The notes: generated by a model not told the origin, from the sequence alone. A stretch of DNA of 64,000 nt from Herbaspirillum sp. (GCA_028292625.1 JAQGLY010000002.1:1-64000); one strand, 5' to 3'. Positions 1 to 10,034 are shown, counted from the first letter of the stretch. Made by a program: numbers and translations.

Positions 1-191
1 TCGCCATCGTCTTCGGTGACGCTGTTCGGCCCACCCGAAAGAATCACGCCGGCTGCGCCGTAATCGCGCACAAACTGATCGCTGACATCGTAGGGGAATA
101 CCTCGGAAAACACACCAGCGTCGCGCACCCGGCGCGCGATCAGTTGGGTGACCTGGGAACCGAAATCGAGAATCAGAATTTTAGAGTGCAT
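1..191 (-). CDS. guaA: GMP synthase (glutamine-hydrolysing), N-terminal part; runs off the window
   Basis: Only the first 63 codons are present; the rest lies before base 1. The translation begins [13 protein letters not shown] and reaches ILSGGPNSV, the typical start of the class I glutamine amidotransferase domain of GMP synthase, which makes GMP from XMP, ATP and glutamine. The ATG at 191 is followed at once by the conserved LDFGSQ strand, so the start is secure. It lies downstream of guaB on the same strand, so XMP production and its amination are encoded together, although a strong hairpin terminator sits between the two genes. Identification rests on the N-terminus only. Confidence 0.93.
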   Translation of the reverse strand, partial: MHSKILILDFGSQVTQLIARRVRDAGVFSEVFPYDVSDQFVRDYGAAGVILSGGPNSVTEDDG

Positions 192-267
192 AGGAAATTG
201 TTGAAAACTGCAGAGGGTAAGAAAAAAGGGGCGCAGGGTGCGCTAACGGCAAAAACACGCAAACCCG

Positions 268-314
268 CAAAAACCCAAATCGGATCGCAGGCTTAAGCAT
301 CTGCGATCCGATCC
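268..314 (-). terminator. Intrinsic terminator after guaB
   Basis: A perfect 12-bp inverted repeat (arms 279-290 and 301-312, arm ATCGGATCGCAG) encloses a 10-base loop. On the minus strand it is followed by a T-rich stretch (TTTGGGTTTTTG). It lies 23 bases after the guaB stop and about 77 bases before the guaA start, so it should stop or thin out guaB transcription before guaA. Confidence 0.8.
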
Positions 315-336
315 GGTTGCAACAACTTCAACGACC

Positions 337-1829
<1,493 letters not shown>

Positions 1830-1920
1830 CAGAAATCGGCCCGATGCGTACCGGGACGGCCGCGATTCCGGACAAATATTTTAAGCGCTGTTGCTATATA
1901 TTTTAATTATCGAGCCCTGA

Positions 1921-2214
1921 TCAGTTTTTTTTGCGCGCCTTGCTTTCGGCCCGTAGGCGGCGCGAATCCTTGGGATCGGCAATCAACGGACGGTAGATTT
2001 CTATCCTGTCATGCTCGCGCAATACCGTGTCCGGCGTTTTCAGCTTGCCATAGATGCCTACCTTGCAGGCGGTCAGGTCGATGGCCGTCACTTCCCGCAA
2101 CACGCCGCTTTGCATGATGGCCTGTTGCAAAGTTGTGCCTTCGGCCACGGTCAGATCCCGCAGCAGATGGAAATCCGGTTCGGCGTAACAGATCTGGATA
2201 TGCAGGTCAGCCAT
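1921..2214 (-). CDS. rnfH: RnfH family protein (UPF0125)
   Basis: 97 residues with a ubiquitin-like beta-grasp fold by family. The sequence begins ADLHIQICYAEPD and contains KVGIYGKLK and HDRIEIYRPL, the last being the family signature, with a basic C-terminal tail (KARKKN). RnfH proteins are named from a link with the Rnf electron-transport complex in some bacteria, but their role is unknown; no rnf gene is visible here. The start overlaps the end of ratA by 8 bases, and this ratA-rnfH pairing is common in proteobacteria, so the two are translationally coupled. Confidence 0.9.
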   Translation of the reverse strand: MADLHIQICYAEPDFHLLRDLTVAEGTTLQQAIMQSGVLREVTAIDLTACKVGIYGKLKTPDTVLREHDRIEIYRPLIADPKDSRRLRAESKARKKN

Positions 2215-2638
2215 AAACCGCCTCGGCGCGCTTGCAGAACGAATCGACGAAGCTGTTGGCGATCATGCTGAACACCGGTCCGATCACGCTTTCGAACAGG
2301 CGGCTGGAAAACTCGTAATGCATGTCGAATTCAATTTTGCAGGCATCGGCGCGCAATGCGTTAAACTTCCAGCTTGCCTCGAATTGCTTGAACGGCCCGT
2401 CAACCAGCCGCATGGTCATCGCATCCGGCGGCGAATTGGTGTTTTCGGTGGTAAACGACTGCCGCAGGCCGTGATAGTTGATGTTGATCTTCGCCGTGAG
2501 CTTGCGGTCTTCGCGATCGCGCACCTCGACGCCGCCGCACCATGGCAGAAATTGCGGATAATCCTCCACTTTGTCGACCAGCGCGAACATCTGTGCCGCG
2601 CTATAACCGATTAATACCGTTTTATGTACGACCGCCAT
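2207..2638 (-). CDS. ratA: RatA-type START-domain protein (ubiquinone-binding Coq10 family)
   Basis: 143 residues from the ATG at 2638 (MAVVHKTVLIGYSAAQMF). A longer open frame upstream is not needed, because homologues begin at this conserved beta strand. The whole protein is a polyketide cyclase/START fold: VEDYPQFLPWCGGVEV near residue 30 and a C-terminal helix ending NSFVDSFCKRAEAVYG. E. coli RatA was described as an inhibitor of ribosome subunit association, while eukaryotic Coq10 relatives bind ubiquinone; which role applies here cannot be told from sequence. It overlaps rnfH and diverges from smpB, as in many proteobacteria. Confidence 0.92.
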   Translation of the reverse strand: MAVVHKTVLIGYSAAQMFALVDKVEDYPQFLPWCGGVEVRDREDRKLTAKININYHGLRQSFTTENTNSPPDAMTMRLVDGPFKQFEASWKFNALRADACKIEFDMHYEFSSRLFESVIGPVFSMIANSFVDSFCKRAEAVYG

Positions 2639-2714
2639 GCTTGAGCACCGTTTGATAGAATCGATAAATTCGCAAAAACGAAATTTTAACCGACCGGACC
2701 CGTTTCCTGAATAG

Positions 2715-3164
2715 ATGACCATAGTTGATAATAAAAAAGCCTTCTTCGATTACTTTGTCGAGGAGCGTTTCGAAGCCGGCGTGGTGTTGCACGGCTGGGA
2801 AGCCAAATCGATACGCGCCGGACGGGTGCAGTTGAAAGAAGCCTACGTCATCATCCGCAACGGCGAAATTTTTCTGTTCGGCGCGCATATCAGCGCGCTG
2901 GCCAGCACCTCGACCCACGTTCATCCCGAGGCCACGCGCACGCGCAAACTGCTGCTGCATGCGGCCGAGATCAACAAGCTGATCGGCAAGGTAGAGCGCT
3001 CCGGCTATACGCTGGTGCCTTTGAATCTGCATTACGTGCGCGGCCGCATCAAATGTGAAATCGGCCTGGCCAAAGGTAAAAAGCAGCACGACAAGCGCAA
3101 TACCGAGCGCGAACGCGATAGCCAGCGCGAAATCCAGTCGGCGATGAAAATTCATCGCCGTTAG
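2715..3164 (+). CDS. smpB: SsrA-binding protein SmpB
   Basis: 149 residues, typical length. SmpB binds tmRNA and brings it to stalled ribosomes for trans-translation. The OB-fold core is clear: [19 protein letters not shown] (residues about 15-33) and [13 protein letters not shown], followed by the positively charged C-terminal tail ([18 protein letters not shown]) that enters the mRNA channel. The ATG at 2715 lies in the 76-base gap shared with divergent ratA. No tmRNA gene is seen in the window. Confidence 0.97.
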   Translation: MTIVDNKKAFFDYFVEERFEAGVVLHGWEAKSIRAGRVQLKEAYVIIRNGEIFLFGAHISALASTSTHVHPEATRTRKLLLHAAEINKLIGKVERSGYTLVPLNLHYVRGRIKCEIGLAKGKKQHDKRNTERERDSQREIQSAMKIHRR

Positions 3165-3272
3165 ACGGTTTCAGCGGTTTTTATCGCGCTTTTTGCCGCG
3201 CTGGCCGCCATTTCCGGGGGCCATCTCCGGCTTCGCCCCGGCCTATTTGACCGCTTCCTCGGATAAAAGCAC

Positions 3273-3287
3273 GTAAAGTTACGTTAA
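3273..3287 (+). promoter_or_regulatory. CpxR-box-like direct repeat upstream of the two-component operon
   Basis: GTAAA-GTTAC-GTTAA matches the established CpxR consensus GTAAA-N5-GTAAA with one mismatch. It lies about 165 bases before the proposed start of a CpxR-like regulator, consistent with autoregulation. The same bases also form an inverted repeat ACGTAA-AG-TTACGT (3271-3284). Confidence 0.5.
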
Positions 3288-3451
3288 TATTTCAGGCGGA
3301 GTTTCGTTGAACCGCCGTAATTGAGGCATATTGACGACTATTCCCGTAGAGCGTGACGGATAAACGCCGAGGTGCGACGCTTCGCCGGCATCAGCCGGCG
3401 GCGCCGCAACGCATGCCGTCATCAGGGCACCACCTTTCGAACGAGCACAAA

Positions 3452-4147
3452 TTGAACCAGATACACAAAGTTTTACTGATCGACGACGACAGCGAACTAC
3501 TGGATATTCTCCGGCAATATCTGGAACAGGAAGGATTTCACGTCGGCCTGGCGCATGACGGCGAAACCGGCGTCGAGGAAGCGGCATCGGGCCGCTATGC
3601 GATCGTGGTGCTGGATTTGATGATGCCGCGCATCAACGGCATCGAAACCCTGCGCCGCATCCGCAGCACCTCCAATTTGCCGGTCCTGATGCTGACCGCC
3701 CGCGGCGACGATACCGACAAGATCATCGGGCTGGAGCTGGGCGCCGACGACTATGTGCCGAAACCCTGCACGCCGCGCGAGCTGACCGCGCGCATTCGCG
3801 CCATTCTGCGCCGCACCCATTCGCAGCCGCTGGCCGACGCATCGTCGCCGCTAACGGTGGGGGCGCTGTCGATCTGGTCGGAACAACGCCGCGCCAGCTG
3901 GGGCGACCAGGCCTTGACGCTGACCAGCAGCGAATTCAATCTGCTCGAAGTGCTGGCGCAGAACGCCGGCAAGGCGGTCAGCAAGAAAACGCTGTCGGAG
4001 CAGGCGCTGGGCCGCCCGCTGGCGCGCTTCGACCGTAATATCGATGTCCATCTGAGCAGCATCCGCCAGAAACTCGGCGCCGTCACCGGCGGCGAATCGT
4101 GCATCCGCACGGTCTACCGTCAGGGCTATCAACTGATCAAGGAGTAA
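3452..4147 (+). CDS. CpxR-like OmpR-family response regulator
   Basis: 231 residues from the TTG at 3452. The receiver domain has the acidic pocket D11-D12-D13, phospho-acceptor D55 (VVLDLMMP) and K104 (ADDYVPKP). A winged-helix DNA-binding domain follows from about residue 135 (LTSSEFNLLEVLAQ, then FDRNIDVHLSSIRQKL and TVYRQGYQL). Similarity to E. coli CpxR runs along the whole length, including FDR-IDVH. The frame is open further upstream to a GTG at 3353 and an ATG at 3413, but CpxR-type proteins begin about five residues before VLLIDDD, and AACGAG (3440-3445) is a fair ribosome-binding site for the TTG. The sensor kinase starts 4 bases downstream. Confidence 0.88.
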   Translation: MNQIHKVLLIDDDSELLDILRQYLEQEGFHVGLAHDGETGVEEAASGRYAIVVLDLMMPRINGIETLRRIRSTSNLPVLMLTARGDDTDKIIGLELGADDYVPKPCTPRELTARIRAILRRTHSQPLADASSPLTVGALSIWSEQRRASWGDQALTLTSSEFNLLEVLAQNAGKAVSKKTLSEQALGRPLARFDRNIDVHLSSIRQKLGAVTGGESCIRTVYRQGYQLIKE

Positions 4148-4151
4148 GGCC

Positions 4152-5540
4152 TTGGGGCGTCTGTTCTGGAAATTCTTCTTTTTCATTTTACTGGCGCAGC
4201 TCACCGCCGCTATCGGCATCGGCAGCATCCTGTGGCTGGAAGGCCGGGGCAGCGACGGTTCGCGTCCGGCCATCGACGAAACCGTGATGGCGGCCGCGCA
4301 TGTGGAGGCGGCCGTCGCCACGCTGCATTTCGGCGGGATCGAAGCACTGCGCGGCCTGCTTAACGATCAGCGCCGTCACGCCGTTTATGTGGTCGATGAA
4401 AACGAGCGGGAATTGCTCGGCCGGCCCGTATCGGCGACCATACTTGCGCAGGCGCGCGCGCTGCTGCACCGTCAGCCGACGGTGGTGCGGGAAGTGCGCG
4501 GCAACGACGGCCATGTCTACCTGATGTTTCAAACCCCGCAGGAAAATTCCGCTATCGGCGAGCGCCAGGTGCCGCTGCACTTTTTCGAAGGCCGGCCGGC
4601 GCCGCATATGATTCCGGCGCCGGCACGAAGATTATTCCCGTTTATGCCGCTGGTCGCGGTGACGCTGGCCAGTCTGATTTTCGCCTTGCTGCTGGCATGG
4701 TATTTCGCGCAGCCGATCCGTAATCTGAAATATGCCTTCAATGCCGCTGCGGATGGTAATCTGGACCTGCGCCTGGGCCCGGCGATGGGCACTCGGCGCG
4801 ATGAATTGGCCGATCTGGGCCGTGATTTCGACCGGATGACGCAAAAATTGCGCGCTTTGATGGACAGCCAGCGCCGACTGCTGCACGATGTATCGCATGA
4901 ATTGCGTTCTCCGCTGGCGCGTCTGCAGGCCTCGATAGGCCTGGCCTTGCAGCAACCGGAAAAAATGCAGGCCTCCCTGCTGCGCATCGCGCGCGAAGGC
5001 GGTCGAATCGATAAACTGGTCAGCGAATTGCTGACGCTGTCCAAACTGGAGACCGGTGTTATGCATACGCGAATCGAACCGATCGACATGCAGGACTTAT
5101 TGGGCGGCATTATCGACGACGCGCGGTTCGAAGCCAGCGCCAAGGATTGCAGTGTGATCTGGCCCAATCAGATGAACGGCATGGTCGACGGCGATCCGGA
5201 ATTATTGCAGCGCGCGCTGGAAAACGTGGTGCGCAACGCGGTCAAATACAGCCCTTCGGCCGATGAAATCACGCTGAAGACGAACATCGATACGAGCACG
5301 AAACAGCTGACCGTATCGATATTGGATCGCGGGCCGGGTGTGCCGGAAAACGAGCTAAAGATGATTTTCGAGCCGTTTTATCGCGGCAGCAATTCCAGCA
5401 CCGGCGGCCACGGCCTGGGGCTGGCGATCGCGATTCGCATTGTCGAGGCGCACGGCGGCAGCATCGGCGCCTCCAATCGCGCCTGCGGCGGCCTGCAGGT
5501 CGACGTGGTGCTGCCCCTCAGCGCAGCCATAGAGCGATGA
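4152..5540 (+). CDS. CpxA-like sensor histidine kinase
   Basis: 462 residues from a TTG at 4152, with GGAGTAAGG just upstream. Order: membrane helix at about 6-28, periplasmic region 29-158, second helix 162-186, HAMP linker 187-240, HisKA domain with phospho-acceptor H249 (LLHDVSHELRSPLARL), and an HATPase domain with the N box ENVVRNAVKY, a DRGPGVP box and GHGLGLAI. It should phosphorylate the response regulator encoded 4 bases upstream. The layout and partner match the envelope-stress kinase CpxA, but the signal sensed is not evident. No periplasmic CpxP-like gene is adjacent. Its last 23 bases overlap the 3' end of the gene on the other strand. Confidence 0.9.
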   Translation: MGRLFWKFFFFILLAQLTAAIGIGSILWLEGRGSDGSRPAIDETVMAAAHVEAAVATLHFGGIEALRGLLNDQRRHAVYVVDENERELLGRPVSATILAQARALLHRQPTVVREVRGNDGHVYLMFQTPQENSAIGERQVPLHFFEGRPAPHMIPAPARRLFPFMPLVAVTLASLIFALLLAWYFAQPIRNLKYAFNAAADGNLDLRLGPAMGTRRDELADLGRDFDRMTQKLRALMDSQRRLLHDVSHELRSPLARLQASIGLALQQPEKMQASLLRIAREGGRIDKLVSELLTLSKLETGVMHTRIEPIDMQDLLGGIIDDARFEASAKDCSVIWPNQMNGMVDGDPELLQRALENVVRNAVKYSPSADEITLKTNIDTSTKQLTVSILDRGPGVPENELKMIFEPFYRGSNSSTGGHGLGLAIAIRIVEAHGGSIGASNRACGGLQVDVVLPLSAAIER

Positions 5541-5877
5541 TCGCCACCGCGCTCACTACGAATAAAGCCAACAGCAGCCGTGTTCTGGTCTGCAATACCG
5601 CGACGGCGGCCACCAGTTGAGCGTTCTGCTCGGCCAGCGCGTTGATCAGATCGCTGGCCGAGCGTTGTTCGGCTTCCAGTTCGTTGACGCGCACCACCAG
5701 CCGATTGACGATCGCCACTGAGCCGTCGAAAGCGGCTTCGACCATTTCTTCCTGCGCATTGCCCGATTTTTTGGTGCGCGACCATAGATTTTTGGCGCCT
5801 TTCAAAATGCCGGGCGCGGCGGCGGCGACGCCGGTCCAAGGGATCAGTTTAAAGGCGGCAATCCAGTTCAGAGCCAT
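5518..5877 (-). CDS. Hypothetical protein with C-terminal membrane anchor
   Basis: 119 residues from the ATG at 5877; a GTG directly before it (5880) would add one residue, and GAAGGAAAG upstream serves either. I do not recognise a named family. An N-terminal segment (LNWIAAFKLIPWTGVAAAAPGI) is followed by a basic stretch (KGAKNLWSRTKK), a helical region about 45-92 likely to be a coiled coil (VNRLVVRVNELEAEQRSAS), and a hydrophobic C-terminal helix about 97-118. It could be tail-anchored to the inner membrane. Convergent with the sensor kinase gene and overlapping its end by 23 bases. The regular amphipathic pattern makes a real gene likely. Confidence 0.7.
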   Translation of the reverse strand: MALNWIAAFKLIPWTGVAAAAPGILKGAKNLWSRTKKSGNAQEEMVEAAFDGSVAIVNRLVVRVNELEAEQRSASDLINALAEQNAQLVAAVAVLQTRTRLLLALFVVSAVAIIALWLR

Positions 5878-6145
5878 CACGCTTTCCTTCGCAAGATGTG
5901 AATGGGAACATCATAGCCTATGGCCTTTCGGCATGGATGCGCCAGGCGCGGGGAGCCGTTGCCGCAAAGTTGTGACCTGTTATAGGCCAGGACGTGGAGT
6001 TTTTACGACAAATGTGTTCGCCCGCTTGGCTTGGCAGAGGGGGCGGTGTAGTCTGCATGGATCAATTCCGTAGCGGATCCACCCGGATGCGCGCGGCTTC
6101 CTTCGCTCTTTATATCCCCTAACTTGAAAACGCTGGAGAAAAACG

Positions 6146-6433
6146 ATGAAAAAATTACTGGCTGCTCTCGTGATGTCGATGCCTTTGCTGTGCCAGCCGG
6201 CTTTTGCCGCCAACGCTCAACAAAACAAAATGGCCTCGTGCAATAAAGACGCGGCGGGAAAAAAGGGCGATGAGCGCAAAGCGTTCATGAAAGATTGCCT
6301 GTCGAGCAAACCGGCGGCAGCCGCAGCACCGACGCAACAGGAAAAAATGAAGACCTGCAATGCGGATGCGGCCGGCAAAAAGGGCGATGAACGCAAGGCA
6401 TTCATGAAACAGTGCTTATCGTCGAAACACTGA
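6146..6433 (+). CDS. psiF: PsiF repeat family protein, exported
   Basis: 95 residues with a clear signal peptide (MKKLLAALVMSMPLLCQPAFA, cleavage probably after AFA). The mature part is two near-identical PsiF repeats: K-M-x-x-C-N-x-D-A-A-G-K-K-G-D-E-R-K-A-F-M at about residues 29-50 and 68-89, each closing with a second cysteine (DCLS, QCLS), joined by an Ala/Pro linker. In E. coli psiF is induced by phosphate starvation and its function is unknown. GGAGAAAAACG precedes the ATG. A strong terminator follows, so it looks monocistronic. No Pho box was recognised. Confidence 0.9.
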   Translation: MKKLLAALVMSMPLLCQPAFAANAQQNKMASCNKDAAGKKGDERKAFMKDCLSSKPAAAAAPTQQEKMKTCNADAAGKKGDERKAFMKQCLSSKH

Positions 6434-6487
6434 TAAGCCGGTGGAACGCGCGCCGGGATAAGACCGGCGCGGCGATCACAATCATCA

Positions 6488-6531
6488 TCAGGGCCGCTCT
6501 CATCATGCGATGGGACGGCCCTGACGTTTTT
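6488..6531 (+). terminator. Intrinsic terminator after psiF
   Basis: TCAGGGCCG (6488-6496) pairs with CGGCCCTGA (6516-6524); part of the loop can pair too (CTCATC with GATGGG). Five T residues follow at 6527-6531. Confidence 0.75.
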
Positions 6532-6687
6532 CCGCGATCCGGATCGACGACGGTGCGTTGCCGCGCCGCGGCCATGGTGGAACCAAGCTTCGGATACACC
6601 AGTCCTACACAAGTTCCGATAGCATCCCTGCTCCGGCGCCGCCGGTTGTTTTTAAAACCACATCTGTTTTTTATCTAGGAATTCCGC

Positions 6688-6840
6688 ATGAACATGAATA
6701 TTACGCTGGGCCCCCTGGTCGCTCTGATCGCAGGCATATTGATTCTGGTCATGCCGCGCCTGCTGAACTATATCATTGCGCTTTACCTGATCATCATCGG
6801 CCTCGTCGGACTGTTCGGCAGCGGCCATCTTCGCTTGTAG
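6688..6840 (+). CDS. Small DUF3096-type membrane protein
   Basis: 50 residues, beginning MNMNITLGPLVALIAG and ending GSGHLRL. It is almost entirely hydrophobic, with two membrane helices (about residues 8-24 and 26-45) around a conserved-looking MPRLLNYIIALYLIIIG core, which matches the short DUF3096 family. The function of that family is unknown. AGGA lies 7 bases before the ATG. Only two bases separate its stop from the convergent tilS stop. The family match is from memory of the pattern. Confidence 0.75.
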   Translation: MNMNITLGPLVALIAGILILVMPRLLNYIIALYLIIIGLVGLFGSGHLRL

Positions 6841-6842
6841 CC

Positions 6843-8264
6843 TTAATTCTCATCCTTGCCGCCGGATCCGGCCTGCCAGCGCAACGCGACGCGTTCACCC
6901 TGAACCGTCAGACGGTGGCAATCCATGCCGATGCCGGCGGCAAACAGCAGCGTATCGCCGGTTCCGACGAAGGGAAGAGAGGGCCGCTCCCATGAGGGGA
7001 TATCCAGCGCTTGATAGTGGTATTTCACGCTTCTGGTAGGACGGTTCGCCGCCGGCTTGATCCGCTCTCCTCCGCTGCGGTAACGGATCCATACGCTCTG
7101 CTGGCGCAACCACTGCGCATCGAAGCCGGCATCGTCGCCGGCCACCGGATCGAAATGCAGCGTGCCGCCGAACGCCGGAAATGCCATGCTCCTCTCTCCC
7201 ATCCACGTAAACGTCCGCGGGCCGGTTTTGCCGGCTTCGGCATCGCGATCGCCAGCGTGGCGCGGCGTCAGAAAAACCCGGTCGCGATGGCGCCGGATGT
7301 GGCAATCCGGATGCGTCACGCATAGCTGCGCATCCTCTTTCGCGTTCAATAATTGCGATCGCATTTCGGCCAGCCATGCCGCCGACGGCATGCGCATTCC
7401 CTGTTCTCCAAACCAGTAGCGCAGCAGGTTGTCGATGCGGTCCGCATCGAGTTTTTCGACTTCGGACAACAGCAGGCAAGCGCCCTGCCGGCAACGCAGC
7501 AAGTCCTGCCGGCCCAATGCGATCAACAAACGCTGCGCGGACTGCGCATGCCCGGCAGTACGCGCAAAGCGCTGCTGAAAGCCCGGAAACAGCTGCGCCA
7601 ATATCGGCATGACCTGCAGCCGCACCGCATTGCGCGCGTAGCGGGCATCGGCATTGGATTCGTCTTCGACATGCGCGATCGCATGCGCCTGTGCGTAACG
7701 TTCGATGTCGGTGCGCGCCGCGCGCAGCAGCGGCCGCGCCATGGTCAGATCGGCGCTGCCCAGCAAAGAGGGCGCCGTGTTCGCGGCGTCCATGCCGGAC
7801 AGCCCGGCAACGCCGGCGCCGCGCAACAATTGCAGCAACACCGTTTCCGCTTGATCGTCCTGATGATGCGCGGTCAGCAGCCACGACGCGCCATATTCGC
7901 GGCACAATTCGCCCAATGCGGCATAGCGTGCGATGCGCGCCGCCTCTTCGACACTGCCGTCGGACGGCTGCAAATCGATTCTGCGCGTATCGAACGGCAC
8001 GTCGCGTGCGGCGCACATTTGACGGCAATGCGCGAGCCAGGCATCCGCATGCGCGCTTAAACCATGGTGGATGTGAAAGGCGTGCAAGCGAATGTCGCGG
8101 CCGCGCGCATAGGCGACGGCCAGGTCCAGCAACACGGAGGAATCGACACCGCCGCTATAGGCCAGCGCGACGACCACGCCGGAGGGAATGCTCAGCGCCT
8201 GCAATGCGTGGTCGAACGCATCTTCTACAGACAGAGCCCGGCGGCCGGCATCGATGGAAGCCAT
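6843..8264 (-). CDS. tilS: tRNA(Ile)-lysidine synthetase
   Basis: 473 residues from the ATG at 8264 (MASIDAGRRALSVEDAF); the frame is open further upstream but that part is not conserved-looking. TilS converts C34 of the tRNA-Ile CAU anticodon to lysidine so that it reads AUA. The PP-loop ATP site is SGGVDSSVLLDLA (from residue 37), with HIHHGLSAHADAW and the TAHHQDDQAETVLLQLLRGAG motif typical of the family. C-terminal TilS domains follow, including WIRYRSGGERIKP. It is the last gene of the cysS-glycosylase-accA-tilS run, after a 123-base gap containing a hairpin. Confidence 0.95.
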   Translation of the reverse strand: MASIDAGRRALSVEDAFDHALQALSIPSGVVVALAYSGGVDSSVLLDLAVAYARGRDIRLHAFHIHHGLSAHADAWLAHCRQMCAARDVPFDTRRIDLQPSDGSVEEAARIARYAALGELCREYGASWLLTAHHQDDQAETVLLQLLRGAGVAGLSGMDAANTAPSLLGSADLTMARPLLRAARTDIERYAQAHAIAHVEDESNADARYARNAVRLQVMPILAQLFPGFQQRFARTAGHAQSAQRLLIALGRQDLLRCRQGACLLLSEVEKLDADRIDNLLRYWFGEQGMRMPSAAWLAEMRSQLLNAKEDAQLCVTHPDCHIRRHRDRVFLTPRHAGDRDAEAGKTGPRTFTWMGERSMAFPAFGGTLHFDPVAGDDAGFDAQWLRQQSVWIRYRSGGERIKPAANRPTRSVKYHYQALDIPSWERPSLPFVGTGDTLLFAAGIGMDCHRLTVQGERVALRWQAGSGGKDEN

Positions 8265-8350
8265 GACGTTGTGTGCCCGAGGAAAAAGAGAAATGAGGAA
8301 GAAGAAAAACGCAATGGCATGGCCGGATGACGGCGCCGCCCAATAAGGAA

Positions 8351-8383
8351 ATGCCCGCGGCAATACAGCGATGCCACGGGCAT
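8351..8383 (-). terminator. Hairpin after accA, possible weak terminator or attenuator before tilS
   Basis: ATGCCCG-c-GGC (8351-8361) pairs with GCC-a-CGGGCAT (8373-8383), five bases beyond the accA stop. On the minus strand only a mixed TTTCCTTATT follows, so termination would be partial. Confidence 0.4.
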
Positions 8384-8387
8384 GATT

Positions 8388-9365
8388 TTATTCGGAAACC
8401 AATTCCTTGAATTTACCGTAGCCCATCAATTTCTCATGGCGCGCGGCCAGCAAGTCCTTCGGTTTCACGCCCTGGAACTGACGCAGTGAATCGGCCAGCG
8501 CCCGCTTGAGCAAGGAGGCCATCTGTTTCGGATCGCGATGGGCGCCGCCCAGCGGTTCATTGACGATTTTGTCGATCAGGCCGACCGCTTTCAGTCGGTG
8601 CGCGGTCAGACCCAGCGCTTCGGCGGCATCCGCCGCGCGTTCCGCGGTTTTCCACAGGATGGAAGCGCAGCCTTCCGGCGAAATCACCGAATACGTCGCA
8701 TATTGCAGCATCAGCACCGCGTCGCCGACGGCGATCGCGAGCGCGCCGCCCGATCCGCCTTCGCCGATGATGGTGGCGATCAGCGGCACCTTCAGTTCGG
8801 CCATCACGTACAGGTTATGGCCGATGGCTTCCGACTGCCCGCGTTCTTCCGCGTCGATGCCGGGGAAGGCTCCCGGCGTATCGACGAAAGTGAAAATCGG
8901 CAGATTGAATTTTTCGGCGACTTTCATCAGGCGCATCGCCTTGCGATAGCCTTCCGGTTTCGGCATGCCGAAATTGCGCAGTGCGCGCTCCTTGGTGTCA
9001 CGGCCCTTTTGATGGCCGATCACCATGCAGGCCTGGCCGTTGAAACGCGCCAGACCGCCAACGATGGACAAATCGTCGGCGTAGGTGCGGTCGCCGTGCA
9101 GTTCGTGGAAATCGGTGAAGATTTCGTTGACGTAATCCATCGTATACGGGCGCTGCGGATGACGGGCGATCTGCGACACCTGCCACGGCGTCAATTTGGC
9201 GTAGATGTCTTTGGTCAATTGCTGGCTTTTTTTCACCAGGCGGTCGATTTCCTCGGAAATATCGACAGCGGAATCGTCCTGCACAAAGCGCAGTTCCTCA
9301 ATTTTTCCTTCCAGTTCGGCGACCGGCTGCTCGAAATTCAGAAACGTCGTTGTCGTTTTGCTCAT
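8388..9365 (-). CDS. accA: Acetyl-CoA carboxylase carboxyltransferase subunit alpha
   Basis: 325 residues, the usual length. With AccD it forms the carboxyltransferase that moves CO2 from biotin to acetyl-CoA, the first committed step of fatty acid synthesis. It begins [21 protein letters not shown]. Family motifs include [35 protein letters not shown] and the oxyanion region [15 protein letters not shown]. The ATG at 9365 lies 16 bases after the glycosylase stop, so the two are co-transcribed. accD is not in the window, as is usual. Confidence 0.98.
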   Translation of the reverse strand: MSKTTTTFLNFEQPVAELEGKIEELRFVQDDSAVDISEEIDRLVKKSQQLTKDIYAKLTPWQVSQIARHPQRPYTMDYVNEIFTDFHELHGDRTYADDLSIVGGLARFNGQACMVIGHQKGRDTKERALRNFGMPKPEGYRKAMRLMKVAEKFNLPIFTFVDTPGAFPGIDAEERGQSEAIGHNLYVMAELKVPLIATIIGEGGSGGALAIAVGDAVLMLQYATYSVISPEGCASILWKTAERAADAAEALGLTAHRLKAVGLIDKIVNEPLGGAHRDPKQMASLLKRALADSLRQFQGVKPKDLLAARHEKLMGYGKFKELVSE

Positions 9366-9381
9366 CGTGTTCTTTCAATTA

Positions 9382-10029
9382 TTACGTCGTGGAAACAGCG
9401 TCCAGACTGCGCCACAAATACCATGTGGCGACGGTGCGCCAGGGTTCCCAGTTGGCGGACACTTCGCGCGCATCGCTGCGCGATACCGGCTCGCCGGAAA
9501 AATAATTCACGCTGATGCCTTTGAGCAGCCCCAGGTCGTCCAACGGCAATATATTCGGCCGGAGCAGATTAAATATCAAAAACATCTCCGCTGTCCAGCG
9601 CCCGATGCCGCGGATGTCGATCAACTCGGCGATCACATCCTCGTCCGCCATCTCGTTCCACTGCAGCGTATGCAGCCGTTTGGCCTTGAAATGCCCCGCC
9701 AGGTCCAAAATATACTCCGCTTTGCGCTTGGATAAGCCACACTGGAGCAGATTCTCGCCGCCGGCTTTGAGTACCTGCGCGGGCGTGCATTTCGGACATA
9801 ACAGCAACAGACGCTGCCAGGCCGCCTGCGCGGCATTGACCGAGATCTGCTGCCCGATAATCGAACGCGCCAGCGTGGTAAAGGCATCGCCGCGGCAAGA
9901 CAGGTGCATATCGCCGAAACGGGGAATCAGCTTGCGCATGATACGGTCGCGCTTCATCAGTTCCAGTTTCGCCTCTTCCCAATACACGGGAACGCCTGCG
10001 TCGACCTGCGCAATGATTATCTTTGCCAT
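9382..10029 (-). CDS. DNA-3-methyladenine glycosylase of the HhH-GPD superfamily
   Basis: 215 residues from the ATG at 10029, which has GCGGAGGG in the last codons of cysS as its ribosome-binding site; the frame extends back into cysS but that part is overlap. The helix-hairpin-helix and catalytic aspartate are visible: IDIRGIGRWTAEMFLIF followed by LPLDDLGLLKG, in which one D is the catalytic residue of AlkA-type enzymes. SIIGQQISVNAA is the substrate-side helix of the family. It should excise alkylated bases. It closely follows cysS and precedes accA. There is no N-terminal AlkA domain or Fe-S loop, so it is a short AlkA/MAG type. Confidence 0.9.
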   Translation of the reverse strand: MAKIIIAQVDAGVPVYWEEAKLELMKRDRIMRKLIPRFGDMHLSCRGDAFTTLARSIIGQQISVNAAQAAWQRLLLLCPKCTPAQVLKAGGENLLQCGLSKRKAEYILDLAGHFKAKRLHTLQWNEMADEDVIAELIDIRGIGRWTAEMFLIFNLLRPNILPLDDLGLLKGISVNYFSGEPVSRSDAREVSANWEPWRTVATWYLWRSLDAVSTT

Positions 10030-10034
10030 CCGCG

